This document shows positions 1 through 11,300 of a stretch of DNA of 64,000 bases, piece by piece. The stretch comes from Rotaria socialis (lineage: Eukaryota > Rotifera > Eurotatoria > Philodinida > Philodinidae): positions 62,001-126,000 of the forward strand of contig CAJNYU010002346.1 in assembly GCA_905331475.1 (NCBI GenBank), in the 5' to 3' direction. The notes under the pieces were generated by a model. It made no database searches. It had not been told where the DNA came from and worked only from the letters and a program-made list of their open reading frames with translations. The position numbers and the translations under genes are program-made. Position 1 is the stretch's first letter; every line of letters starts with the position of its first letter.

Positions 1-699
1 TTTTTAGAACAATCCAGTATTAACATAAGAAAGTTGTCTCCGGAGTGAGACTACGTACGGAATGGATAAGTACACACAACTGCATGCCAAATAATTGTGT
101 CTTGTCAAAAATAATGATAGAGGAGTTTGCTCATTGTACAGAAAGACTGAATTAACTACCTATCAATATAAACAGTTATTAAAAATAACACTTTAAATTT
201 TCGCAATAATACTATAATAATCCAGTTTCAATAAGAAGTGCTTTTTTATATCTAAGATTAAAAACCTAAAGCCAATTTCAATGATAAATAAATGCATCAA
301 TACTTTTTGAATAGTTTCTGATGAATTCCAGAGACCAACTCACAGTTACGATTGACTTCTTTCAATATTTCCATCTATATTTTTGTTTTCACAGATTTTA
401 ACTTTAAAAAAACCTACTACATAAGGCACGCACTACAATGAATTTCTAACACCATGCGACAGAAATGTAATATTTTAAGATTGACTGTCTAGTTATATCT
501 CTGTCTCATAGTGAAATTAACGGATTTGTATTATGGTTCGATCAAATATACTTTAAAATTCTTAACAGTACCATCCTTGTATTATAGAAAAAATAGTTTA
601 TACAGAAATTGACTTCCTATGTTACTATTTAAAGCATGAAAAAACACGTAATCTACTCTTACTATCCATACAACTAGTGAGAATGTTTCTGTAGCATTT
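1..699. other. Gene-free AT-rich stretch
   Basis: No reading frame longer than about 60 codons and no splice-linked exon series is visible. It is flanking DNA to the inverted-repeat element that starts near 700; I see nothing else in it. Confidence 0.5.
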
Positions 700-1664
700 T
701 CTAACGGGTATCCCATAATAAATGGCCCTCTCAGTACTTTGACTATAACTTTTTCTCTTTGCGATCCTTAGAGCTGATCGTTTTTGCAAAAGATGCGCCG
801 TCAAATTCTCTATAGTACTTTCATAAAACCTATCTCTGTAAAAAGTTAAGGAGAAAAATTAAGCGAAGAATACCAGACTCGTATAAAATACCCAACTTTC
901 AAGCGGAACTGCCGTCTTCTTCAACTATTTCCATTATTAACTGAAGAATATAAGAAACGAAAAATGTATGCATTTTGTAGCTCTTTAAAAGCTCTATCAA
1001 TCAGTGTTATTAGTGAGCAAATACTAAATCAACCGTGGATAATCACATCGATCTTCCTGTCTTGGAGACTTATCAAAATTCATCTATTTGAATCCGTCGC
1101 TTTCGGAGCTTCTGGAAAAAGTCTCATAACGAAGCCAAAATAGAATGTTTTTGAGCTCGGCTTTTTTTATTCTGATAAAAAATGACTCCTGTACTAGATT
1201 CAGCGGCGGAATTTGACCCTAGTCTTACTTTTAAGTTTTCTCCGCAAATGGACAGTTGACAAAAATCAGTAGAACTTGGCCGATCTGAAGTGATTTTGGT
1301 ATGTTAGATTTTTCAGTGCTCACTTTAATTTCCAAAGACCTGTGAATTGCATGTCGAGAAAGAGCGCACTTCCAAGTAGTCAAAAGCATCTTTACTTTTA
1401 TTTTGTCGTCTTTAGAGTTGTTTAAAATAATCGAAAATTTGCGAATCAAAATAGCTTTGAAAGTTGGGTACTTTATAGGTTTTTGGTATTCTTAGTTTAA
1501 TTTTTCTCCGTAACTTTTCACAGGCACAGGTTTGTTTAAAGTATTGTAGAGAATTTGACGGCGCATCTTTTGCAAAAATAATCAGCTCTAACGTAAGGAT
1601 CGTAAAGAGAAAAAGTTATAGTCAAAATACTGAGAGGGTCATTTATTATGGGACACCCGTTAGA
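700..1664. mobile_element. Non-autonomous DNA element with ~200-bp terminal inverted repeats
   Basis: The left arm (about 700-904) reappears in reverse complement at about 1454-1664. Matching landmarks are the outer tip CTAACGGGTaTCCCATAATA, an inner block around GATGCGCCGTCAAATTCTCT, and the inner end CCCAACTTTCAA. The arms differ by scattered substitutions and a few indels, so the element is not brand new. The roughly 550-bp centre has only short frames (for example 1231-1449, minus) that resemble no transposase. Long TIRs with a non-coding centre are typical of MULE-like or foldback-like MITEs. I could not identify a clear target-site duplication, so the superfamily is open. Confidence 0.75.
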
Positions 1665-4600
1665 CGGTATGAAAACTATCTAAACGACCATTATTGTAGT
1701 TTGGAAAATGAAACTCTCGATTAATTATTTACCATATGTTTAGACTGGATTTTATTTTCGATACAATACGAAGTTAACATTAATTTCACGTACGAATTTT
1801 GTTTTTGATACTCTTAGTAACAAACCTAGTATTCGTTTCATGATGAATTTGTTTTTATGTATGAGATTTGCCATGCTATAGCTACAATCAGTATAACTCA
1901 ACTGAAGATTCTAACAGTACGTATGCACGCTCATAGATGCCTTAATGGACAATCTTCAGATATTTCTATCCTAATAGTTTTAATACTCTCATATTACCTT
2001 TTAAATGGTCAGTATGCTCTTTCTTATAATTAATGGGCTGATATTTACCAAAAACATTTCTTCACGCAATCTTCATTTAATAGAGATATACGTTACGCTC
2101 AAAACACGACCTTCGTGATGATGTGAAGATTAGCAAAAATTCTAAAATAGCAGAGGTAACACTCATTCCTCAACGCCTTTTTTTGTGTAGTATTGTATAT
2201 GATCGCTTAAAGACTACATTCATAAAACTTTGTTAATTTTTTTTCTTTTTCCTAGGGCGACATAATATTTATCATAATATACTGCTCGATTTATACATCT
2301 CACAAAGTAATATTCATATTCGGTAAAACAAAGTAAAGTACCTCACAGATACCGAATCTATCAATCGCTTAATCTCTTGCATTCATTCTTAGAATTAGAT
2401 TTATATTCTCTAATTTAGAAAAATTCTTCAGATACTCGCTGATTTTATTCTGTCTGGATGGGTGACTTAACTTAATCATGACTTTTCTTTCATCTCTTGT
2501 TTCAGCTTTATTACGATAAGGTTAAGGGCTACTTGAACGCTGAGGGGATTACTATCAAAGCTGGAACTAATTATTCATTTTCTGTTATAATAAACATTAA
2601 AAAAAGTTCTTCATTATTACCTTCAAAATGGTAATATCTTCGTCATTTGCAAAGACGTTTGACACTAGATATCAACACTAGCTCAGAATTCTAAAAGATA
2701 AAATGAATTCTATACGAATTTAATACTGTTATTGCGCGTCTCTCCATTGTCAACGGTAGTAATTCTATTTTCAATTAACTTCTATCAGCGGTATGTTTAT
2801 ATATAAACTATTGAACTACAATGGCATGCAAAAAGATTACAAAGTTAACTCATAATAAAAGTTCTCTTTATGAATTATTACCTACAAGTTAATAAGTTAG
2901 ATAAATTTTCCCAGTTAGTTTTCTTTCAAATTAATTTTAACCTTACCAAGCCGCTACTTAAATAAAACACCTATGGACTACCAATATTTACAAGTAACTC
3001 TCGTCGCTTCGACTCGCTTGACCTTCGACTGTATGTTCTGCTCTTTCGATATAATGCATTCCAGTTCAATATTTACTGTCATTTTACTGTGCACAAGAGA
3101 AAGGACGTAAAACTTGCCACTTGACAACGCCACATCGATTTTTTTTTCAACTTACGAATGAATCATAGAAAATCGGTTTGGTGAATAGTTAGCCATAATT
3201 TAAAACTTTAAAAAAAAAATAAGTCGTGTCGAACCTGTGGAGAAAGATTTCAATTTTCGTGATCGAAACTTCTATTTGAGCAAACTGCGAAATAAGTAAA
3301 TGATGAATATACAATCAGATAGTTATATGAAAATAATCTTTCGAAAGACTGTAAAAAGCTACCTATTCTTGAAAATAATGACTCTCCTGAGTGGTTCAGA
3401 GGAGCTAAACCTTCCATTGAGTCGATGAAATCTAAAATAACCAAGATATGATTCCCATTGAATGCAGCTTCCCGATCAGCGACTCCTAAAAGTAACTTAT
3501 CCTTGAGTTCATTTAAACACTAGAATTCGATGATACTTTTGAGCAATTTTGAAACCACTTATATCTAGATAATCGAGATATATTTATGCATGTCTACTAC
3601 TTCTGACCATTCTCTCCATCAGTAAAGCAGCAACTAGCCGTTCGTCGGCGCCCCTATGGAGCGCCACTCACGCCTAGCAGCTGCTGCTCTACCTTACCCC
3701 CAATACCACACAGCACTCATATTTCAGAATTTCCAGCCCACTGCATTTTTGTTAAACTCAGAAAAACAATCGATTCTTCAGGTACGAACTCTTCACTTGA
3801 AGCTGGTAATTACTTATCCATTAAATCTATTTCTAACAAAGAGTGCTGCGTAACCATTTCTGAGAGCCTGCATTAAAGCCAAATCGCCACTCTCAACATC
3901 AAGTATCATCACACAGAAAACAAACTCCCACTTTAATACTGAAACACTTCCCAGATCAAAATAGATCTGAAATATTCGCATTAGAAACTAGTCAATCATC
4001 AGCGTATCTTAAAATGATATTGGGCGTACACTTCAGCCCTGAAGAAAATCCAGTTGATTCCTGAATGATTCTTCACAATCTCAAAGACACTGCCTTTTCC
4101 AGGAGAATCAAAGACTAAACTCACATAGCCAATATGAAGTAGCACTTCTGAGACCTCGATTATCTATCTTCAAACTGAATACAAACTAAATATCTTCCAA
4201 TACATACTCCGTTCAAGAAAATTCGTTACGAGATTTCGAAATTCTGACTTCAGAGTCGGATTTTCCTACCCGATTCCTCTTCGTCAACCTTTATAGGATA
4301 TCAATAGTTCGTTAAGAACAACATTTCCTTCATCTGAAAAACTGAACTTAAAATTGCTAAAATCTGACTTCGGATTCCGATTTCCGGACCCTGCTAACCT
4401 GATGGAAAGTTACAGGAAAAGGCTGTTACGTCTAAACCGAAGGGAAGCCCGCATAATGTTTTTTTGACCTGCCACAAACAGACAAACAAACGCATTTTAG
4501 TTTTTTCCATATGACCCTCCATTCAGTCGAGGGAATTTATTTATTTATTTTAAATGATTTATCAAGATGTATTAATTATGACGATAATTCAACACAACAA

Positions 4601-5200
4601 CACTTACATCTGTCTTTTAGTGAGTGATCGAAAAAAGTTTCCTAACCTCTACTTTGATATATCTTTGAATAAATGACAATTATAATTGACTCTTTGTTAC
4701 TACCTACTATATTCAATAATAATTTTATGTTTTTATATAATACGATCGCGCTTCTTTCAAGTGCAATTTTAACAGTTGTTATTATGTGTTAATAAAAGAT
4801 TTTTGCTACTATGCAAAAAAATGAGATTATTCTTGAATTTCTCCAAAACTTACGGAAATGGTAATCGAGAGAAGCCATTTACACCGGATATTGCTTGCAA
4901 TAGCATCAAATTAACATTTTATTTGTCACTTCGTACAAAATAAAATTATTTCGTTCCAGACAGTTCGGCATCGATAATACTTATAAAATCATTTCTTATT
5001 GTATTTTATGACTAATGAATGGAGAGTAGACTTTTATTACAAAATTGAAATTGTTTAAATGGACTCTGTTAACTGACTTTTTTTTGTAATCCTGCTTAGA
5101 AAAGAAAGAGAAATAGGCATAGCAGCATTAAATAATCAAGATATTGTAGAAGTCAAAATAAATCGAAAAAAAATCAAATTGAACCAGCTATGATATAGGG
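1665..5200. other. Gene-free, repeat-derived intergenic DNA
   Basis: No exon series with family similarity was found on either strand. Around 3645-3690 there is a GC-richer patch with a GGCGCC...GGAGCGCC motif. Around 4250-4500 two diverged copies of a GACTTC...CGGATTT..C segment are followed by a CAGACAAACAAACGCATTTTAG tail, which looks like the decayed 3' end of a transposable element. Frames at 3250-3444 (-) and 3656-3853 (+) have no recognisable content. Confidence 0.45.
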
Positions 5201-5214
5201 GCATCACCAGAAAA

Positions 5215-5530
5215 AATTGTAGGGGGAGGGGGCTGAGCCCCCTAGACCCCCCTGGTTACACACCTACCCAGTGAAAAATTTTAGGGATTAAAATCGATTA
5301 TAATTTCGAAATCCTCTGGGCATAATCCAAATTGATAATCGGATTTTTCTGCAACAAAATCAAAATTCTAATCGATTGAAACCGAGATTGCCAATCGACA
5401 TCAATCGATTATCGAGTACGAATAATCGATTGAGAGTGATTTTGATTTCGATTATAATCGATTATAATTTTGATTTTGTTGTAGAATAGTCCAATTGATA
5501 ATTTTGATGGTAATCAATAAAAGTTGATTA
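5215..5530. repeat. G/C hairpin plus AATCGAT-rich inverted repeat
   Basis: At about 5222-5255 a G-run/C-run block contains the perfect hairpin GGGGCT-G-AGCCCC in an otherwise AT-rich setting. It is followed by a cluster of AATCGATT words whose halves pair: the segment around 5330-5385 (with CAACAAAATCAAAATT) is the inverse of the segment around 5450-5505 (with AATTTTGATTTTGTTG). This looks like the end of a DNA transposon plus a subterminal palindromic repeat; family unknown. Confidence 0.55.
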
Positions 5531-5576
5531 GAAAAGTATAATAAGCAATTGGCACAATTGTGATTCATGAATGTTA

Positions 5577-6297
5577 GCTCTTGTAGGACTCACACACGTA
5601 AACTTAGTTATAGATTAAGAAAACGTTTTCTAGGAATATTAATCGGACAGATCAGATAATGTTGTTTAGGCAAATTGAATCTCATCAACACTGCTACTAT
5701 GAAGTAGAGAAACTTGCAAAATTTATCATCAGTGCTTTATAAGGAGCTAGTTAACTTTTGAGTCGAAGGAAGAAGTCATCTATAAGGATGCTTTTCGGAC
5801 TTGTCCCTAGATTGTATAGACATAGGATGAAACCGCAAATTTCCCATAAATTCTATTCTTAAAAAATAATATCAACTCACTAACATCAACTGTTTCTGAT
5901 ACTTGACTTCTGCCCCGCTTAACTATTCAGTTTGAATAAGAAAGTTGATTTTGAAAGTTTTTCAATGGTATTTAGGAACGGTAGATGTTGGTGAACTGAT
6001 AATATTTTTTAAGAATAGAATTTATGGAAAATTTGCGGTTTCATCCTATGTCTATACAATCTAGGGACAAGTCCGAAAAGCATCCTTATAGATGACTTCT
6101 TCCTTCGACTCAAAAGTTAACTAGCTCCTTATAAAGCACTGATGATAAATTTTGCAAGTTTCTCTACTTCATAGTAGCAGTGTTGATGAGATTCAATTTG
6201 CCTAAACAACATTATCTGATCTGTCTGATTGATATTCCTTGAAAACGTTTTCTTAATCTATAACTAAGCTTACATGTGTGAGTCTTACAAGAGTCAT
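5577..6297. mobile_element. Long foldback element (arms ~300 bp, short loop)
   Basis: The arm 5577-5890 is repeated as its reverse complement at 5981-6297, nearly identically: the blocks around ACAATCTAGGGACAAGTCCG and GCAAGTTTCTCTACTTCATA occur in both. The loop is about 90 bp. The outer ends diverge slightly (ACTCACACACGTAA against ACTCACACATGTAA). No protein is encoded. Arms of this size and similarity around a small loop indicate a foldback-type or palindromic MITE insertion; a palindromic duplication by repair is the alternative. Confidence 0.8.
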
Positions 6298-7001
6298 AAG
6301 TTTAACCCATTACATAACTTGGATCTATTTCAATCCATTCTCAGATTATCTAAGTTACAGTTATATATATTTCCAGTAAAATGGTGAGACGAAAATAAAT
6401 AGAGACGTTTTAATATAAAATTCTGACTACGACCTGGTTTTACAGATGATTACTCCTTTCTTTTTACCGAGTGATATTTATTGGAACTCTATTTTAACAT
6501 GCAATTTACTACGATTTCTTCTCTCATTCCTATCACGATTATTCACTGGAGCAGCCCCGACAAAATTCTTAAGAATCCCTTTATTTTTCCTCAGGCGAAA
6601 AATCTTTTAGTAAAATTGTTTATAATTTCAGTTATTCATTAAAGAACATGAAAGAGAATATTTTATTATTAGATTCAAAATAAAAACAATGTAGTGACAT
6701 GTTTTCAATTAAACAAAAAAATATTGTTATCACATTTGAGGAACTCGGTGAAGTGTTTTTTATCTGAAACTACAGTAAAAGTTCACATACATTCAGAATT
6801 TTAAATATCTAGCAATAAATTCCTATATAATACCATACCACAGTCGAACACAGAAACTTTCATCTATTTCTGTAATGAAAACCTAAATATCTCTACTCTG
6901 TATTCTTTGGTTGTCTGTTCACCTTTGAAAATCGGCTACTTCTGTATTATCACGAGATAGCATATTTAGAAGAAACCCAAGTACAATTCTATTAAATATG
7001 A
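6298..7001. other. Gene-free stretch between repeat elements
   Basis: AT-rich DNA with no coherent coding potential. I see nothing else in it. Confidence 0.45.
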
Positions 7002-7297
7002 CCCAGGTCGAACATTCCAGACACCGGATCCCATAGGATACTCCAGGGAATATGCGGGAAAGTCACCATATCCTGCAGGAAAACACGGGAAATCGTTGGA
7101 ACATGGAAGCAGTATTCCGGTCAAAAATACGGTCGGACTTTTCAGGCGAATTCCTGCCAAGTTCCGATGCTTTTCGACAGGAATTGATCGGAAATCACCG
7201 GAAAAAATGTGAAAATTTTCCAACCGGAATACTGCTTCACAAAATCAACGGAACTACCCGGAACCGACCGTTTTCAGGCCGCATTGTTCGACCTGGG
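7002..7297. mobile_element. GC-richer MITE-like element with CCCAGGTCGAACA ends
   Basis: The left end CCCAGGTCGAACA (7002) has its inverse TGTTCGACCTGGG at the right end (to 7297). Nested inside is a perfect 16-bp inverted pair, GAAGCAGTATTCCGGT (7106-7121) and ACCGGAATACTGCTTC (7223-7238). Base composition is clearly richer in G+C, with many CCGG words, than the AT-rich flanks. Both strands are open for 80-100 codons only because GC content suppresses stops; neither frame resembles a protein. No convincing target duplication was seen. Confidence 0.65.
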
Positions 7298-7725
7298 GAG
7301 AAGAAGTTTTTGTATAAGAATGGTTTAACTCCTATCAGAATAATGATCTAAAAGTGAAGAAAGACTGCACAAAATCATTTTATTCTCTTGGTTCAACTAC
7401 TGTCTAAACCTTCAAAATTTTTAGTGAACAAGTTGCTTTCAGGATTTAGTGACCTTCTGTAGAAAAAAAGAGCAAATCTTTCATTACTGTCTAACGAATT
7501 CATAAGGCTCAAAATCGAAAAAATCAAATCTTTTAGCTAGGACTGTTAACTATAAATCGCATGCAACATTTTCTGACTTGTTAATCAATTGTAGTCGATC
7601 ATCACTTGTTAATTAAATTAATGCATAAACATAGAAAGCGAGCGCTTCTTCCTGATAGCCAAATGTTTAACACAAAACTTTTACGATTTTTACATTTCTG
7701 ATATTTAAAATTATACTTATTAAAA

Positions 7726-8092
7726 CCCTAGTCGAACTTTTGCTTTTTATTCATGCGCTTGCAAGACTTAAGCTCAAGATGTATCCATAGCGCATGACTT
7801 TCTTGCTCAAGACAAGCGCTTCAATGTTTGCATGAGTTACAAAAAAAAGCAACTATAATTTTTTATTAAAAGTTGAGTTATTGTGAATGTAAAATTGAAA
7901 ACAAAAGTTGAAAAAGTTCTTTAATAACAGAAACGCTTAGATAAAAATTCAAGTGCATGAACAAGAAGTTTAAGAACTTGAGCTCACCGAAAGGGTTCAT
8001 GTCTTGCCCTCAAGATGTGTCCATAGTTCTTGACTTTCTTGATCAAGAAAGTCAAGAATTGCATGCGATTGCAAGAAAAAGTTCGACTAGGG
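7726..8092. mobile_element. Small inverted-repeat element with CCCTAGTCGAACTTTT ends
   Basis: The left end CCCTAGTCGAACTTTT (7726) is mirrored by AAAAAGTTCGACTAGGG (to 8092). Inside, two diverged segments containing CTCAAGATGTaTCCATAG lie near 7772 and 8020, and a 21-bp-class palindrome around TGACTTTCTTGATCAAGAAAG lies at about 8031-8058. TATTAAAA occurs next to the left end and again 2 bp beyond the right end, so it may be a target duplication. Non-coding. Confidence 0.55.
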
Positions 8093-8323
8093 AATATTAA
8101 AATCTTACAGATAACGGTTGTATCATGACACAATAGATGTCAGTAGTAAACGTTAAATTAAGTTACTCATCAGCGCTTTAAAACTAGAGGCAACATTTTT
8201 TCGTGTTACTCTTCTATGGCATTTATACTTACGAAAACACTTTTCATCAATCTTGCTTAATACACAATAGAAAAAGTTTATCTCTTTTATATCTATTTCG
8301 TACCAGAATATCAGAAAAAAATC

Positions 8324-11300
8324 ATGGTTTCAAATTCGAAAAAAGAAAAAGGCTCGAAACAATGTAAGTATCACAATTTAATTAATATTCAATCGATTCA
8401 TCGTCTCATTTTGATTTAGATAAACATCGTAGTGATCATGATCGTGTTGAAAAAGTTCGAGATCGTGAACATCGTTCTCCATCTGACGACGATAAATCTC
8501 GTTCACCAACACCAACAAAGTCACATTCGAACGATCCATCAAACGCTACACGCGATGGCAATGAACGCATGTCCTTATCAGTAGATGAAACAAATAAATT
8601 ACGTGCTTCACTCGGTCTCAAACCATTAGCAGTTGATGATAATGCAAATGAAGATTCAGATGGTCCAAAAAAGGGTTTGAATAGTGATGAAAATTTTGTT
8701 CATCGACCAGCAGCAAATCTTACAGAAAAAAAACGAACCGAACAAGTTATGGAGAAAATTAGTGTACATAGAGAAAAACGACAGTTGCAAGAAAAATTTC
8801 TGTATGTATTCCGACATGGAAATATATCTTATTCATTGTAAGTTTTGGTTTCTATTTTGTTTTTCGTTCATAGTACAACACCAATTTTAGCAGCTGAATC
8901 AGCTGAATCTGCAACATCATGGGTTGACAAGATGCGTAAAATGGGGGAAGAAAAACGTAAAGCAGCTGAACGTGTATGTATTTCTTATTATGGAACTACA
9001 TTCAAATAACTAAACTTGATTAATTTTCTGTTTCATTGAAGGCTAAATCATTGCAACAGATGGATGAAGAATTTGGTGTTAGTAATATCATAAATGAAGA
9101 ATCGGAAAGACAAAAACAAAGGGTATAAATAAATAGTTAAAGTTAATTTTTAGTATTTGTTTTTGTTCTTTTAGAAATATACATCGAAAAATCTAGCTGG
9201 TCTCCGTATTGAACATTCAATTGATGAATTTAAAGAAGGGCAACAAGTTATTTTAACATTAAAAGATAAAAGTAGGTTAATTATATTTTTCTTGACATGA
9301 TCGTGCGAGCCATTTCAGACAGATCCACTTTTCATTTGACTTAAAAAGGTAAAAAGTGAATTTCTCATGAAAAAAAGGATTCTAAATCATTAGAATTCAT
9401 TTCGCAGCATCAACTACATCTATGGTGAAAATTTCAGCACGATCTGATTGCAGAAAAATTTCTCTAGAGATTCTCAAGCAGAATCTTTAACTTTTGGAAT
9501 TGGTTTGAAGCGCATCTTTTCGTTGATAGATTCGTATCTATCATGTCGGTACCGAGTAATATTGCCTGTATATATATATTTATTTTCTTTCTAGAAATTA
9601 TAAGTGACAAAAAACCTGGCGAAGTAGAAGAAGACGAAGATGATAATGATGATGATGATGTTTTAATTAATGTTAATATTGCCGATAATGAATTGGCCAA
9701 ACAACGTGCTGAATTAGCAAAAAAGAAAACACCTGGTTATCGAGCCTATGACGATAGTGAATCAGCAGATCAATTCGGAATGGTTTGTTATTTTTGAATT
9801 TATTAAATAGAAAAAGTATTGTTTTCTATTCATTTTCTTAGTTCAATCCAAATAAATTATTAGATCAATACGATGAAAAAAAGAAATCATCATTTCGACT
9901 TGGTAAATAGATTAATAAAATAATACACTGAACAAAAACAACAACAGAATTTTTTTTCTTTTTATTTTAGAATCGAATGGTGCTTATGATATGTCTGATG
10001 AGAGGGTAGTCAATGAAATGAAACAAGAAATACGAGCAAGAATGCAAACTCTATCATTACCAACACCAAAAATAGCAAGCGAATTTTATACACCTGATGA
10101 AATGGTAAATAGCATGAGGTTCTGTTGTTAGAAGAAGATTTTGTCTATTCAAATGTTCTAGGAGCGATTCAAAAAACCAAAAAAGGTAACTAAGAAAAAA
10201 CTTCGATCACGGAAAATGCTTAAGGCTGACGACCTACTAGCAATGGACAGTAGCGAACCACGTAGAACATCATCAACATCAGTAACTTTACGTCCAGCTG
10301 AAAACCGTCGATCTACTGCAATTGTTTCGACATCAAAGTATGCCTTGAAATTCTTTTATATGAATCATGACGAAAGTTTTGTTTTTTTAGAGAACGACCA
10401 GTTACCGTTTCCCTTGATAAAATCAAGCGAGAACTTATAACAACAGCTGCATCAGATGATGGTGAGTGATCACTTTAGAAAATCTCTTCATTGAGATCGA
10501 GCCAACGAATCAATGGTTTTTGTCAGAAAGTAGTCTTTGATTTTATAAGAATACACCAGTATTGATAAGAGAACTGATCCAATTGTCGGATATCCTTCGA
10601 TTTCATACTATCAGTCCAAATTAGTTTTCTAAGAATTTGAGAAAAAAGAAATAGTTCTGTCAAAAAAGAAATATCAAAGCGAAGCGTATCAATTTTTGAT
10701 TCGAAAATTTCAAAAACGTGTTTTTCGAGAGATGCAATTTCGCAAAATAGTCGTCTATCATAAGAAAATACATTATCGCAAGACATACGTGTTCATTTTC
10801 GGAGAAACCTTAAAGAGAATCGAAATCTTTGTTTTCAGTATCTTTCTCTCAGTAAAGTAAGTGGTAATAAGCAATCGATTTTACTTTATTTAGAGGATAT
10901 GATGGGTCCTAATGATGATATTTCCAACTTTGCCATTGAAGATGATGCATATGATGAACTTCAAACTGTTATCAATAAAACAATGAAACTCAAAACAAAG
11001 AAAGACAGTATATCTACTGAAAAGGTAAGAATCCATTCTAGTTGTGTACGCATTAGTGATTTAGTTTTTGGACAATTTGCACATGAAACTTTGAAATCTA
11101 CAGTATTTCTGAAAGAGTTGAGTAAAAAGACACCGTATTCATTCTGTTCAATATTGTGTCGTGGCGAACAGAAGATTATTCTCGACATTCATCATGTGAT
11201 CTATTGTGTTTAAAAATATGATATTTTGTCACTGACATGAAACAATTCGTCGTGCTCTTTTGGAGCAAATTATGTAAAGAAACAAAACCTTTTGTAACTA

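Noticed and set aside
1231-1449. Minus-strand frame of 72 codons inside the first inverted-repeat element
   Set aside because: No transposase-like content, no conserved motif, and it sits in the non-coding centre of a MITE-like element.
6966-7351. Overlapping 85- and 99-codon frames on opposite strands
   Set aside because: They follow the GC-rich MITE at 7002-7297; openness on both strands is explained by its composition.
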